From Liolophura sinensis (taxonomy: Eukaryota; Mollusca; Polyplacophora; Chitonida; Chitonidae): 64,000 bases of DNA. The notes under the pieces are model-generated. The model was not told the origin of the DNA. It was given only the letters and a program-made list of their open reading frames with translations, and made no database searches. This document shows, in pieces, positions 1 through 9,533 of this stretch (its first letter is position 1; every line of letters begins with the position of its first letter). Location: assembly GCF_032854445.1 (NCBI RefSeq), contig NC_088302.1, positions 58,260,237-58,324,236 on the forward strand. The letters are read 5' to 3'. The position numbers were made by a program, and so were the translations under genes.

Positions 1-118
1 TTACTTTGTATACTAGAGAGCACAGTTATAACCTATTGGCTTTACTTAGTACACTAGAGAGCACAGCGATAGCCCATTAGCTGTACCTGGTATACCGTAG
101 AGCACGGCAATAACCCCG
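1..118. repeat. Short tandem repeat, about 41 bp x 3
   Basis: Three diverged units of about 40 bp follow one another from the window edge. Each carries the core agagagcacag (the third has gtagagcacgg), followed by an ataaccyattggc-like segment. The array is probably longer to the left of the window. No coding role is seen. Confidence 0.6.
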
Positions 119-184
119 CTCTCCGTTGATGGTTGATTGCAGCCCTAGAATTTCATATTTCTTTTTTAATCTCGCTTGTAATAT

Positions 185-330
185 TCGCTTATTTATTTAT
201 GTATCTACATATTTGATTGGTGTTTTACGCCATACTCAAGAATAGTTCACTTATACGAAAGGATTAGTGTTGGAAGAAACAGGATAGAGCTCGGCAGAAA
301 CCCACGACCAACTGCAGGTTGTCGTTTATT
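185..330 (-). repeat. SINE-A fragment (3' part)
   Basis: This is the tail half of the dispersed tRNA-headed family called SINE-A here. It reads, in the reverse sense, an A/T-rich tttattta tail, then gattggtgttttacgcc, then degenerate body sequence ending near acccacgaccaactgcag. The fuller copy at 4786-5053 gives the comparison. The tRNA-like head is missing. Confidence 0.65.
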
Positions 331-880
331 TGTGACTGCCAAAACATCGTCCTTATTTTATTCACGGATATTTTTTGATTCAAGCACAGTTGTTGCTATT
401 GCTTTCTTTAATTTGTCCCAGCAGTACTTCAAGAATGCTTTGAGGGATTGCGTTCAGACTTGGGCAATTTTATGACATGAATCAGAGTGCGTCTGAGATT
501 GATTTGAGAGATGTAGGTAAACTAGGTCATCTATATTTATCAGATGATAACTTTTGTTCATACAAATAAACGCGGAGTAACTTTATTATAAATCAGACAG
601 GACTGTGGCATTATGGAGAGTACAGCTTCGATTTACTTCTCATACTTGTTGTTTTATGTCTCGATTTAAATCTAAATATTAGGTATAGGGTCATGGACTA
701 TTTTCAGCCATTAACATCATAGGATGGACGGCAACTGCTATATTAAAAGACTTACAACCTATTGACTGGCGACTATATATACAATATAGTGTTCGGACAG
801 ATATATGTTACTGACTTTCTTTTCTCCATCACGTTAACTTACGACTACATACTTATACAGTAGATTTGTTTGTATAGATA
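331..880. other. No gene recognised
   Basis: AT-rich sequence with no long open frame, no splice-bounded exon and no repeat I recognise. It ends at the TA target site of the Tc1 element. Confidence 0.5.
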
Positions 881-882
881 TA

Positions 883-909
883 CACTGTTGACCATAAAGT
901 TGGAATAAA
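883..909 (+). repeat. Left terminal inverted repeat of Tc1 element
   Basis: 27 bp, a perfect reverse complement of 2506-2532. The match stops at 910. TA precedes it at 881-882. Confidence 0.95.
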
Positions 910-1190
910 ATATTTTGGCCACAATCCCAGAAGTTTAATATGATTTTTCGCCTCAAAAATAATATAAGCCGACACGAATTGATGCATAATCTCTCTCTAC
1001 TACGTGTACAAAAATGTTTTATTCTATACTAATATGAGATTACATAAGAGGCTCTGATGGTAGTGATAAAAAGCCCTGTGTCTGGTGCTTCTCCAGTGAT
1101 CTTCATTCAGAGAGAGGTCAAATTACCTCGCGCATAACGGAGTTCTCGGTTTCGCATGGAACAAAAAGTAGTGTAGCGGGGATTCCGGCT

Positions 1191-2213
1191 ATGCCTCGTG
1201 CTAGTCCAATGCCAATACGCCGGAGAGTGATTGCCCTCCATCAAGAAGGCTACAAACAGTCCGATGTTGCCGATTTTGTAGGCATATCGCAAAGTACAGT
1301 CAGCAAAATCATCAGACGTCATCGAGACGTGGGTCATTTGCGGCCACGTCAAACTCCAGGACGACCACGACTGACTACGAGACGGGATGACCGCCGACTG
1401 CTCAATCTCTCTCGCACAAACCGGAAAATGTCTGCGAACCATCTTCGCCGTTTGTGGCGGAGGCATTACGGAATCAATGTTTCCCGAACAACGGTGAATC
1501 GCAGATTACTTCAGCATGGTTATCGAGCAAGACGTATGACCAAATGTCCCCGCCTAACCGCCCAACATAGAGTCCAAAGGCTTCGCTGGGCTAGGGAGCA
1601 CAGACAATTGCAGTTAGGGCATTGGAGACATGTGCTCTTCACGGATGAGAGTCGCTTCTTCCTGAAACCTGTGGACAGAAGGCAAAGGGTTCGTCGTTTG
1701 CGAGGAGAAAGCCTTCGAGATAACTGTGTGCAGGAAAACAATCAAGAGGGTGGCGGTTCAGTAATGGTTTGGGCCAGTATTCACTATGGTGGAAAAACGC
1801 CGTTGGTGGTGCCCGACGAAAACGTCAACGCCGTCGTGTACATTGATATCCTTGAAAACCATTGCCTTCCATACGCACGAAGGGTTTATGGAGACAATTT
1901 TCGTTTGCAAGACGACAACGCTACACCACACAGGGCCACTGCAACACGAGAATTCCTTCGGCCACAAGGGGTGGGGCAGTTACCTTGGCCATCGTGTTCC
2001 CCTGATATGAACCCAATAGAACATGCCTGGGACAAGTTAGGGCGAGCCATCAACGCACATGACAATATTGCTGAAAATCTGCAAGAACTGGCACAGACTC
2101 TGATCAATGAGTGGAACGTTCTGCCCATTGAATTCATTAACAATCTGGTCGACAGCATGCAACGACGTCTTGACGCATTGATTCGTGTCAGGGGTGGTCA
2201 TACGAGATATTAA
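1191..2213 (+). CDS. Tc1/mariner transposase (DD34E), intact
   Basis: A 340-residue transposase that cuts and pastes its own element in the nucleus. The N-terminal third is basic and helix-turn-helix rich (ALHQEGYKQSDVADFVGISQ at about 15-34), with a GRPR AT-hook-like motif at 57-60 between the two DNA-binding subdomains. The catalytic core has Asp152 in LFTDESRF, Asp242 in QDDNATPH and Glu277 in SPDMNPIEHAWDKL. The last two are separated by 34 residues, the DD34E spacing of the Tc1 group. The frame opens with ATG about 300 bp inside the left inverted repeat and has no stop or shift. Length matches the family (about 340). It is very similar in architecture to, but clearly distinct from, the second Tc1-like copy at 29592-30510. 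Confidence 0.95.
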   Translation: MPRASPMPIRRRVIALHQEGYKQSDVADFVGISQSTVSKIIRRHRDVGHLRPRQTPGRPRLTTRRDDRRLLNLSRTNRKMSANHLRRLWRRHYGINVSRTTVNRRLLQHGYRARRMTKCPRLTAQHRVQRLRWAREHRQLQLGHWRHVLFTDESRFFLKPVDRRQRVRRLRGESLRDNCVQENNQEGGGSVMVWASIHYGGKTPLVVPDENVNAVVYIDILENHCLPYARRVYGDNFRLQDDNATPHRATATREFLRPQGVGQLPWPSCSPDMNPIEHAWDKLGRAINAHDNIAENLQELAQTLINEWNVLPIEFINNLVDSMQRRLDALIRVRGGHTRY

Positions 2214-2505
2214 TGACTGTTTCTCTTACAAACTGTATTGTCTGTAACTTATAATACGAAGGGAACAAATACGTTTATGTTTGTGATATGGAGACATTGC
2301 AGTAAAGCCTTCAATCCTTTCGTCTTGAAATGCCAGTTTTTGTTTTTACGCCGTTCTACAGCCTATAATCGATCCATTAAAGATTACAATAGGCTGATAT
2401 GTGTAGAAAAGACCAACATTTGGTGTTATGCTGATATCTACGCCATAATCAAGCATTCAATACCGCGTACAATTAGAATAACTCCGAATTCAGTCGTCGA
2501 ATTAA

Positions 2506-2532
2506 TTTATTCCAACTTTATGGTCAACAGTG
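2506..2532 (-). repeat. Right terminal inverted repeat of Tc1 element
   Basis: 27 bp, a perfect reverse complement of 883-909, followed by TA at 2533-2534. Confidence 0.95.
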
Positions 2533-2753
2533 TATGTTACTAACATGGGTCTGATTGGGCTTTTTGATCTATTTTTATTTAAGAACAGCTAATATACGGC
2601 TATGTTTTTACCAGCTCGTCAAGATGATGTAGTTGTGTTATTGCCGACGTGATGTGAATCATTAATCATTTATTAGGTGCGTTTGTCACACATCCCTGCA
2701 CTCACAAATGACATCATAAGAATAGCCAGGCAGAAACCAGCCACTAATTATAG

Positions 2754-3002
2754 TTAAGCTTGGATCATATCATAAATGTAATCGCCATCTACAAGAAAAT
2801 CAATGTAAACATGAAGGTGGGGCAGCAGCATTCCGCCTTCCTTTGGATATCCTTTAACACAAAAACAACTAAGATTCACCTCTACGGCGCTATTGATTAG
2901 TCCTGGCGTAGCCGTACAACGTCGGTCCATCGGAATAAATGGTGGCACAGGATTGAGGAGCAGAATGGCATTATCTGTAATGCTACCGTCATCTGTGTCT
3001 AA
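2754..3002 (-). other. Possible terminal exon or gene relic, unrecognised
   Basis: On the minus strand an open frame runs from an AG acceptor-like site (about 3001) to a TAA at about 2754 and reads like protein: ILLLNPVPPFIPMDRR, then a Cys pair in LSCFCVKGY, then LLPHLHVYIDFLVDGDYIYD. I cannot assign a family. It could be a last coding exon whose upstream exons lie to the right, a transposon relic, or chance (about 80 codons). No matching upstream exon was found. Confidence 0.2.
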
Positions 3003-3577
3003 TTACAGGTGTATCTTGTGACACTTAAGATTTCAGGGACATAGTTAACGGGAAAGGTAGGCATGCGCAGCATTGTCTGGAGCGTTACACTGTGTCAATT
3101 TGTCTTGTAGAGGCAACGTGAATTTTCTGGAAACCCAAGACCTTGTGATTATCCAATCATAATATCTAGTTGTATGGTTGACGATTATAAACTATCATGA
3201 ACTGCAGAAAAATACCTTTTCATTGCCATACACACGAAGTACATGGAATTAGGTGTTAAGATGTTGTGATAAACCACTGCGGTTCAGTATTTCCTGCACA
3301 CAAAATACAATTAGACGCAAACAGTGAACCAAAACACATCTGTTTTTTTTACGGATGCTCATTCTATTGCAAGTTCAAATGTATTCTTAACAGAATAAAT
3401 TGTTTCCCAAAATCAGGTGCAAGTAGTTGTTTGCAAACAATAACATGGTATTCATCAATATCGCTACTTAATAAGCCGCCGGGATGCTGCACCGAAAAGG
3501 AATTTTCCAGGGTTTACGAATAAATTTTTATCATCATGGGTTAAACCGAATTCAAGCATCAACAAAAAGCAGAAGGA
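3003..3577. other. No gene recognised
   Basis: Several short frames of fewer than 90 codons exist, but none has protein-like composition or splice boundaries that I trust. Confidence 0.4.
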
Positions 3578-4066
3578 GGATATTATCCGCCGATACTCTA
3601 AGACGTCCTCTGAGGGATGCAGGCTAATATCCGCCGATGCCATTAGACGTCCTCTCAGAGATGCAGGCTAATATCCGCCGATGCCCTTAGACGTCCTCTG
3701 AGGGATGCAGGCTAATATCCGCCGATGCCATTAGACGTCCTCTCAGAGATGCAGGCTAATATCCGCCGATGCCCTTAGACGTCCTCTGAGGGATGCAGGC
3801 TAATACCGCCGATGCCATTAGACGTCCTCTCAGAGATGCAGGCTAATATCCGCCGATGCCCTTAAACGTCCTCTGCGGGATGCAGGCTAATATCCGCCGA
3901 TGCCATTAGGCGTCCTCTACGGGGTGCTGGATAATATCCGTCAATACCCTTAGACCTCCTCTGCGGGATGCAGGCTAATAACTGCCGATACTCTTAGACG
4001 TCCTCTGCGGGATGCTGGCTAATATCTGCCGATACTCTTAGACGTCCTCTGCGAGATGCTGGACTT
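3578..4066. repeat. 44-bp minisatellite with alternating unit types
   Basis: About eleven units of 44 bp with the core tccgccgatgccattagacg. Early units alternate between cctctgaggg and cctctcagag at the same position, giving an 88-bp higher-order period. Later units (about 3860 onward) switch to cctctgcggg and drift. Amplification of dimers in the left half is the simplest reading. Confidence 0.9.
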
Positions 4067-4785
4067 CACTGTCATCGAAAGTGACGTTCGCACGTACACA
4101 GCAATATCTGTGAATTCAACATAAATTATTGTTTGATAGAAGCTACTTGTCTAATGCGCTCTTCCACATTTTTGTGGACTCGACAAGGACACGTCGTGTG
4201 GTCAGTGCGTACACCCACGCAGTGGGGAACTGAAATGGTACAACAAGTGAAACATTCCAGCATTGCAAGGCGTAGTTCTCTGTGGCTGTCTGTGGTAAAT
4301 CGGTAACACTTGTGATGGAATTTCAACAGCCGCTTTCAGTTCTAAACCAGATATTTTTCCAATTTAGGACCAGAGATTGCATGGTTTATTTCATTTTCAA
4401 AAACAGACAAAAAGGCGGGCTTTGTTTTGGGCTGTTCAGTATATGACTCTAGTGAGTGCTATTCCCCAGCCGACAGGGAAGAGAAAGTTCGTCACCCTAC
4501 TACATGTATGTTGTATACATGTAAATTCTTTTGATATACATGTGTATTAAAACATACATGGTTTATATTCCGGAATCAATCAAACCTCTTACACGTGTTT
4601 TTTTGCATGTAAATAATTTTAGTTCAGAGTATGCCTATTGAGAGATTGTGACGTTAATTGTAAAAATAAATTCTCGAATATTAATGTAATTAACAACACA
4701 GTTCTAAAACGTGATGAACAGCTCTAAAACTTGATGAACTGGACACAATATGTTTGTATGAACAATGTCAGATACATGTCGATAA
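4067..4785. other. No gene recognised
   Basis: AT-rich intergenic sequence. It contains several tacatgta-type short palindromes around 4500-4560 but no supportable gene. Confidence 0.4.
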
Positions 4786-5053
4786 CGGGGCGGATGGGGC
4801 TTCCGCGCCCGAGAGGATTAGCGCGCCAGCAATGGTGCAATGGCCCACGACCCTTCCACCTATGCGGTCGCGTGTAAGTTCAAGTTTGGTGTCCTGTTCT
4901 GCCGTGGGGAGGTCTGTTTGCAACCTGCGGATGATCGTAGGTTTATCTGTTCTGTTCTTTGTCCAGTTTCCTCACATCATAATATTGGCCGCCGACGTAT
5001 AAGTGAAATATTCTTAAGTACGGCGCAAACCAGCACACATATAAATAAATGAA
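4786..5053 (+). repeat. SINE-A, near full length
   Basis: The most complete + copy of the tRNA-derived family. The 5' head has an A-box-like gagaggattagcgcg and a B-box-like gtaagttcaagt spaced as in a tRNA promoter. A central domain runs through ccacgaccc and gcaacctgcggatgatcg. The 3' part (gccgacgtataagtgaaata then ttcttaagtacggcg) ends in an aaataaatgaata tail. Related copies lie at 185-330, 12459-12705, 17455-17640, 45470-45725 and 50925-51010. It would be transcribed by RNA polymerase III from the internal promoter and has no protein coding. Confidence 0.8.
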
Positions 5054-5644
5054 TAATGGGGCGGATCGTGGCCAAGCTTGTGTTTTATACACATGGACAC
5101 ACGAGGTGTTGGTCCAGTCCCGGTTGCGTACAAGGAATCCCTAATATTCTACGCTTTATCAGGCCACGGTGTCATTAATGAGGCGAAGCCGTTCGAGTGA
5201 TCTTACATTCAGTTATATTTGATCGAGTTTGCTCAGACCATGAACATCTTGGAGTCACACGTGGGGGGAGTTAATCAATTATGTGCCAACTGTGTGTGGT
5301 TTAACCTGTACGTCTCTGTAACCGATTCTTTCTTCCAATTTTGCCAATGTCTATGAAGAGACCAATTACTGACTACAACTCTAAACTCATATCCAGCAAC
5401 ACATGGTACGATGTAATACAATATTAATTGACTGACAGATTGTAAGTCACCATTAAATAAATTCATCGTGAAATGCCGTGAAATTAGACAAGAGGGACAA
5501 GAAGAGAGTAAACCTGCATGGTAAGTACAAAAAGAAAAGCATGGAAGGCGGTCGCCAATGTCGTCAAACCGTTGTTAAGCCAGTTACTATATTTTGAAAG
5601 CCTGTAGATGAGATTTCATAAGATTAGCCACTTACCTTTTACCA
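5054..5644. other. No gene recognised
   Basis: No open frame of note and no repeat match within the window. Confidence 0.4.
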
Positions 5645-6190
5645 ATATGATGTGCATAAATGTATGTCACCTGTGGGAATGTTTGTCAGTAACTTGTCAC
5701 AGGTCGGTGTTTTACCTGGGCACTCCGGTTCCCTCCGCCAATATGCTTCATATATCTGTATGTCATATGTGGAAATGTTCGTCAGTAACTTGTCACAGGT
5801 CGGTAGTTTACCTGGGCACTCCGGTTCCCTCCGCCAATATGCTGTGTATATCTGTATGTCACATGTGGGAATGTTCGTCAGTAACTTGTCACTTGTCTCC
5901 ACCAATAAGCTGTGTATATCTGTATGTCACATGTGGGAATGTTCGTCAGTTATTTGTCACTTGTCTCCACCAATAAGCTGTGTATATCTGTATGTCACAT
6001 GTGGGAATGTTCGTCAGTTATTTGTCACTTGTCTCCACCAATAAGCTGTGTATATCTGTATGTCACATGTGGGAATGTTCGTCAGTTATTTGTCACTTGT
6101 CTCCGCCAATATGCTGTGTATATCTGTATGTCACATGTGGGAATGTTCGTCAGTTATTTGTCACAGGTCGGTGTTTTACCTGAGCCCTCC
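5645..6190. repeat. Composite minisatellite, 68-bp and about 113-bp units
   Basis: Units share the core ctgtatgtcacatgtgggaa followed by tgttcgtcag. The outer units carry an additional cacaggtcggt...ctgggcactccggttccc segment. The inner units (about 5895-6105) lack it and repeat every 68 bp with the linker cttgtctccaccaata. Long open frames on both strands here are by-products of the repeat. Confidence 0.9.
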
Positions 6191-7491
6191 GATTGCCAGC
6201 GTACATTCTTGAGTAGGACATCAAACAACAGTCTAAAATAAAAAAAAATATCTCAGAATTCCTGAATTCCTAAATACATAAGGTATTTCCAATGTTGTTT
6301 AAACTATTTAGTTTTACACATATTTCCACACACTCTTTTCATAACTATTGATTGATTAACTGATCCGTTCACTTAGTTTGTTTGGTGGATGTCCACCGAG
6401 GATAAAGGTCATTCGGATTAGAGTTACCGTTTTTTGATAATTTCTCATGCGCATGTTTGGGTGACACAAGTAGCTGTATTGGGTGTTTACGGTCTGTGCT
6501 ATATAATTATCTCCACCCGGCGGCTGTCAGTGAACTAAGAAACAGAAAACATGCGCTGATATGTGAATATCACATGCTGTGTAATTATCGAAGTTATAGA
6601 TTGTGGGTTCAGCTATGTTTGCAGCCATTGATTAGAGGACAAGGAGAGTTGACGTCGGATAAAAATTGCTGGTCATCATAATATTTGGCCGAACTCGTGG
6701 TTATGATCACAATGGTCAACACGGGCACATATAAGCCGCACGGGATGATGTCCGAATGACAGTCACCCGATCACCGATTGCTGCAGATAGACCATCAAGG
6801 TAAGCCCAGGCTTCTTTCTTGTACACAGACATCACGTGCCAGACTACATGTATTTTAGTTAAATTAGGTAACCCGTTATTGTTTTCCATATCAAGTCGGC
6901 TTAAGTGTTGACAAAATGCTATTAAGAATAACATTTTTATTTATTGATCTTGAACTACTTTACTGCCACTTTTTTATTTATTTGGACCCCTCTTACCGGT
7001 TATTCTTATGTCAGAAAGTATCTGGTAACAATGGAGTAATTAACCATGTTAAAAGTTTACTAAACCGGAACAACATATTTACTTTGTACAATGCCCTTTC
7101 GCAAACTTATCATATTGCATCTTTGGTGAAATGCGCATCTAACATAGTTAAACTATCCGTGTTATAACTATCTCCAAAAGCTTAGAACGTTCTGCGTCTA
7201 TATTTTTAAAATATAATGTCTTGCAAATCGTAAAACTAAGTGATTTTCACACTTTATTATACGCTTACTGATGGTTTAATCATATCAATTTGGTTCCTAG
7301 AGTCTGGCAACCAATGCATAGAAGGACATCAGATGTTCATTTTTGCTGAAAGCCCCATTGCTGTCAACAATCTTAAAATTGTGGAACGCATTGCCTTACA
7401 TGTAAATTATGAAAGATATTATTTCCATTTCATTGTTCAAGGATAAAATAAAGAGATCTTAGCACCAATAAACTGTTATATACAATATACA

Positions 7492-7493
<2 letters not shown>
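6191..7493. other. No gene recognised
   Basis: AT-rich sequence with only short frames. Nothing in it matches other parts of the window. Confidence 0.4.
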
Positions 7494-7568
<75 letters not shown>

Positions 7569-7576
7569 AGTGTGTG

Positions 7577-7624
<48 letters not shown>
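7494..7624. repeat. (TG)n microsatellite
   Basis: About 130 bp of almost pure TG, with four single-base interruptions. Cys-Val and His-Thr frames across it are not genes. Confidence 0.98.
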
Positions 7625-7625
<1 letters not shown>

Positions 7626-8934
7626 ATATCAAGGAAAAGTAACTTCTGCAAATGTCACCAGTACTCTGAACCAGCATATAGCTATTATTTTATACATCTA
7701 TTACATTCATTTTCGGGATAGAACAAACAAGCCCTTGGGGTTTTTATTTTTGCGAGTATATTATTCTTCATATTACTTGTAAAATATTGATGGATTAAAA
7801 TGCAATAAAGTGTATAACAGAAGTGTATATTTTTTAAACGATTTGATTAGCCTATATTGATAATATAGCAAATAATAATCACTCTAGCAGCTCGAAGCAG
7901 TCGCTGCCTTGCCTGCGTTTGTAGCCGTGGGGAATCCCTGCTGTTGCCATGACACTGCAAGCTCGAGCTCCAAAAACTGGGTCATTAAATCAAAGAAATG
8001 AACATTTCACTTGTCAACTTTGAAGTAAATCTTAATTCTTTACTGTACGAACGGAAATGCGCGTCTAAATTCTTTCACTTTGGCAGAGCTGCATCAAAAA
8101 TAATTATGCCTTCTACTTTCGTATACTATTGGGGAAATGCAACGAAACGATCAGTCGATAATGAGAGTAATCAAGCAGATAGGAACTATGAAAATATTAC
8201 AACAACCTTTTGAAAATATTCCAACTTTCTCACTTAATTGAATATTTTGGAAAATGTAAATAGGATTAGATATTTTGCTAATGCATCAAACAACATACTC
8301 AATGAAATTCTCTTCCTAACAGATTTTGTGATAGGCTCTTTTGCACCATCTTTTGTACAATTCCTAAAGAACAAAATCCAGGAAAATGCAAGATAGCCTT
8401 GATAACCTTGGTAACGGGCCATATGGACAAACAATACTGACCAAGTTTATGTGATATCATGACTACAAAGTTATTGAGCAAATATTCAGCCTATATATCG
8501 GCCTTGAGCTGCTGTAACAAGCTTCCAATGCCATGTTATGTGATAAACCCTCATAAGCCAGTAATTTAAAATTGTACCAAAAGATATGCTATTATCAGGT
8601 TTAAATATCTGTATGTGTACATGTATGAAAAAAAAACGAAACCTTCTCAAATTTCTACAACGTTGTATTCCAACTGCAGTTTCGAACTTTCGTTCTCTTC
8701 AGGAATACTGAGTGTTAGTGTATGTATGCTTGGGTTTAACGTCGTATTTAAATATCTATAACATGTGTTAATACCAGATTTAAATGTCTGTGATATCATT
8801 CTGTCCATGCCCATGCACCTAATATCCACAAAACTAAATATAAATTCGTTATGCATCGCTTTATGGTTTTGAGTTTCATGTTCACCCAACGGAAAACATC
8901 TAGTATGAATAATTTCTTGTAAACTGGAAAAAAG
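7625..8934. other. No gene recognised
   Basis: AT-rich, no supportable exon. It lies upstream of the GPCR gene and may hold its promoter and a noncoding first exon, but I cannot place either. Confidence 0.35.
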
Positions 8935-9245
8935 AAATGGAATAGGATCGCTGCAGAATTCCATGGCATATAGTTTTCCCATACAGTTCCATGGGATAGA
9001 TGCAGAATTCCATGACATATAGTTTTTCCATATAGTTCCATCGGTTCGATCCATAAGTTCTCGGCACATAGTTTTTCCATATAGATAACTGATCGCTCCA
9101 TAAGCCTTTGGCACATCGTGTTTCCATATAATTTTATCGGTTCGTTGCGGAATTCCAAAGTATTTAGTTTTTCCATATAGTTCCATCGGATCGTTGCAGA
9201 ACTCCTTGACATATAATTTCTTCATACAGTTCCATTGGGTCGTTC
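8935..9245. repeat. Degenerate minisatellite upstream of GPCR
   Basis: About six diverged units of roughly 48-60 bp sharing tagtttttccatatagttcc followed by atcggttcg and a gcagaattcc segment. The minus-strand frame of about 210 residues over it is a repeat artefact. Confidence 0.7.
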
Positions 9246-9489
9246 CGCTGTGTGGTTTCATGGCTTTACGGAATCCCTTCACCCTTCCATCGTTTCACTC
9301 TAGCAGCCCTGTCCTCGTGTTAACTGAGCAACAGAAGAATAAATCACAGTTAATTGCGGTAGACATCTCAATCTGCACACGTAATTCGTGGCATCTACGA
9401 GTTGCCTTATCATACGGTCCAGGTGGCCAATTTGATCATCTGGAACATTAATCTTGCTGAAGATTCTTTTATTCTTACTTTCTTTTCAG

Positions 9490-9533
9490 CATGTGGTGTG
9501 TTGGTATAATCACAGCAGTGATTTTTACTTTAG
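9490..9533 (+). CDS. GPCR exon 1: start codon and signal peptide
   Basis: Acceptor ttcttttcag precedes 9490 and donor gtgagt follows 9533. ATG is at 9491, encoding MWCVGIITAVIFTL, a hydrophobic signal sequence. It ends in phase 1; the split codon is completed as Val by the next exon. Because it starts with an acceptor, at least one 5' untranslated exon must lie upstream. Confidence 0.75.

Larger units (their letters stand above)
883..2532 (+). mobile_element. Tc1/mariner transposon, complete
   Basis: A 1650-bp element with both ends readable. The first 27 bases (883-909, beginning cactgttgaccataaag) are the exact reverse complement of the last 27 (2506-2532). The element is bounded by TA on both sides (881-882 and 2533-2534), the standard Tc1/mariner target duplication. 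It encloses one uninterrupted transposase frame. Perfect ends together with an open frame suggest recent insertion. This is the only element here whose structure looks fully intact for cut-and-paste transposition; whether it is active cannot be told from one copy. Confidence 0.95.

Noticed and set aside
3578-4066. Regular repeats resembling a CRISPR array
   Set aside because: The units are contiguous with no unique spacers, lie in a eukaryotic genome and have no cas genes. This holds for all arrays in the window.
7430-7782. Open frames of Cys-Val or His-Thr repeats
   Set aside because: They are translations of the (TG)n microsatellite and have no other content.
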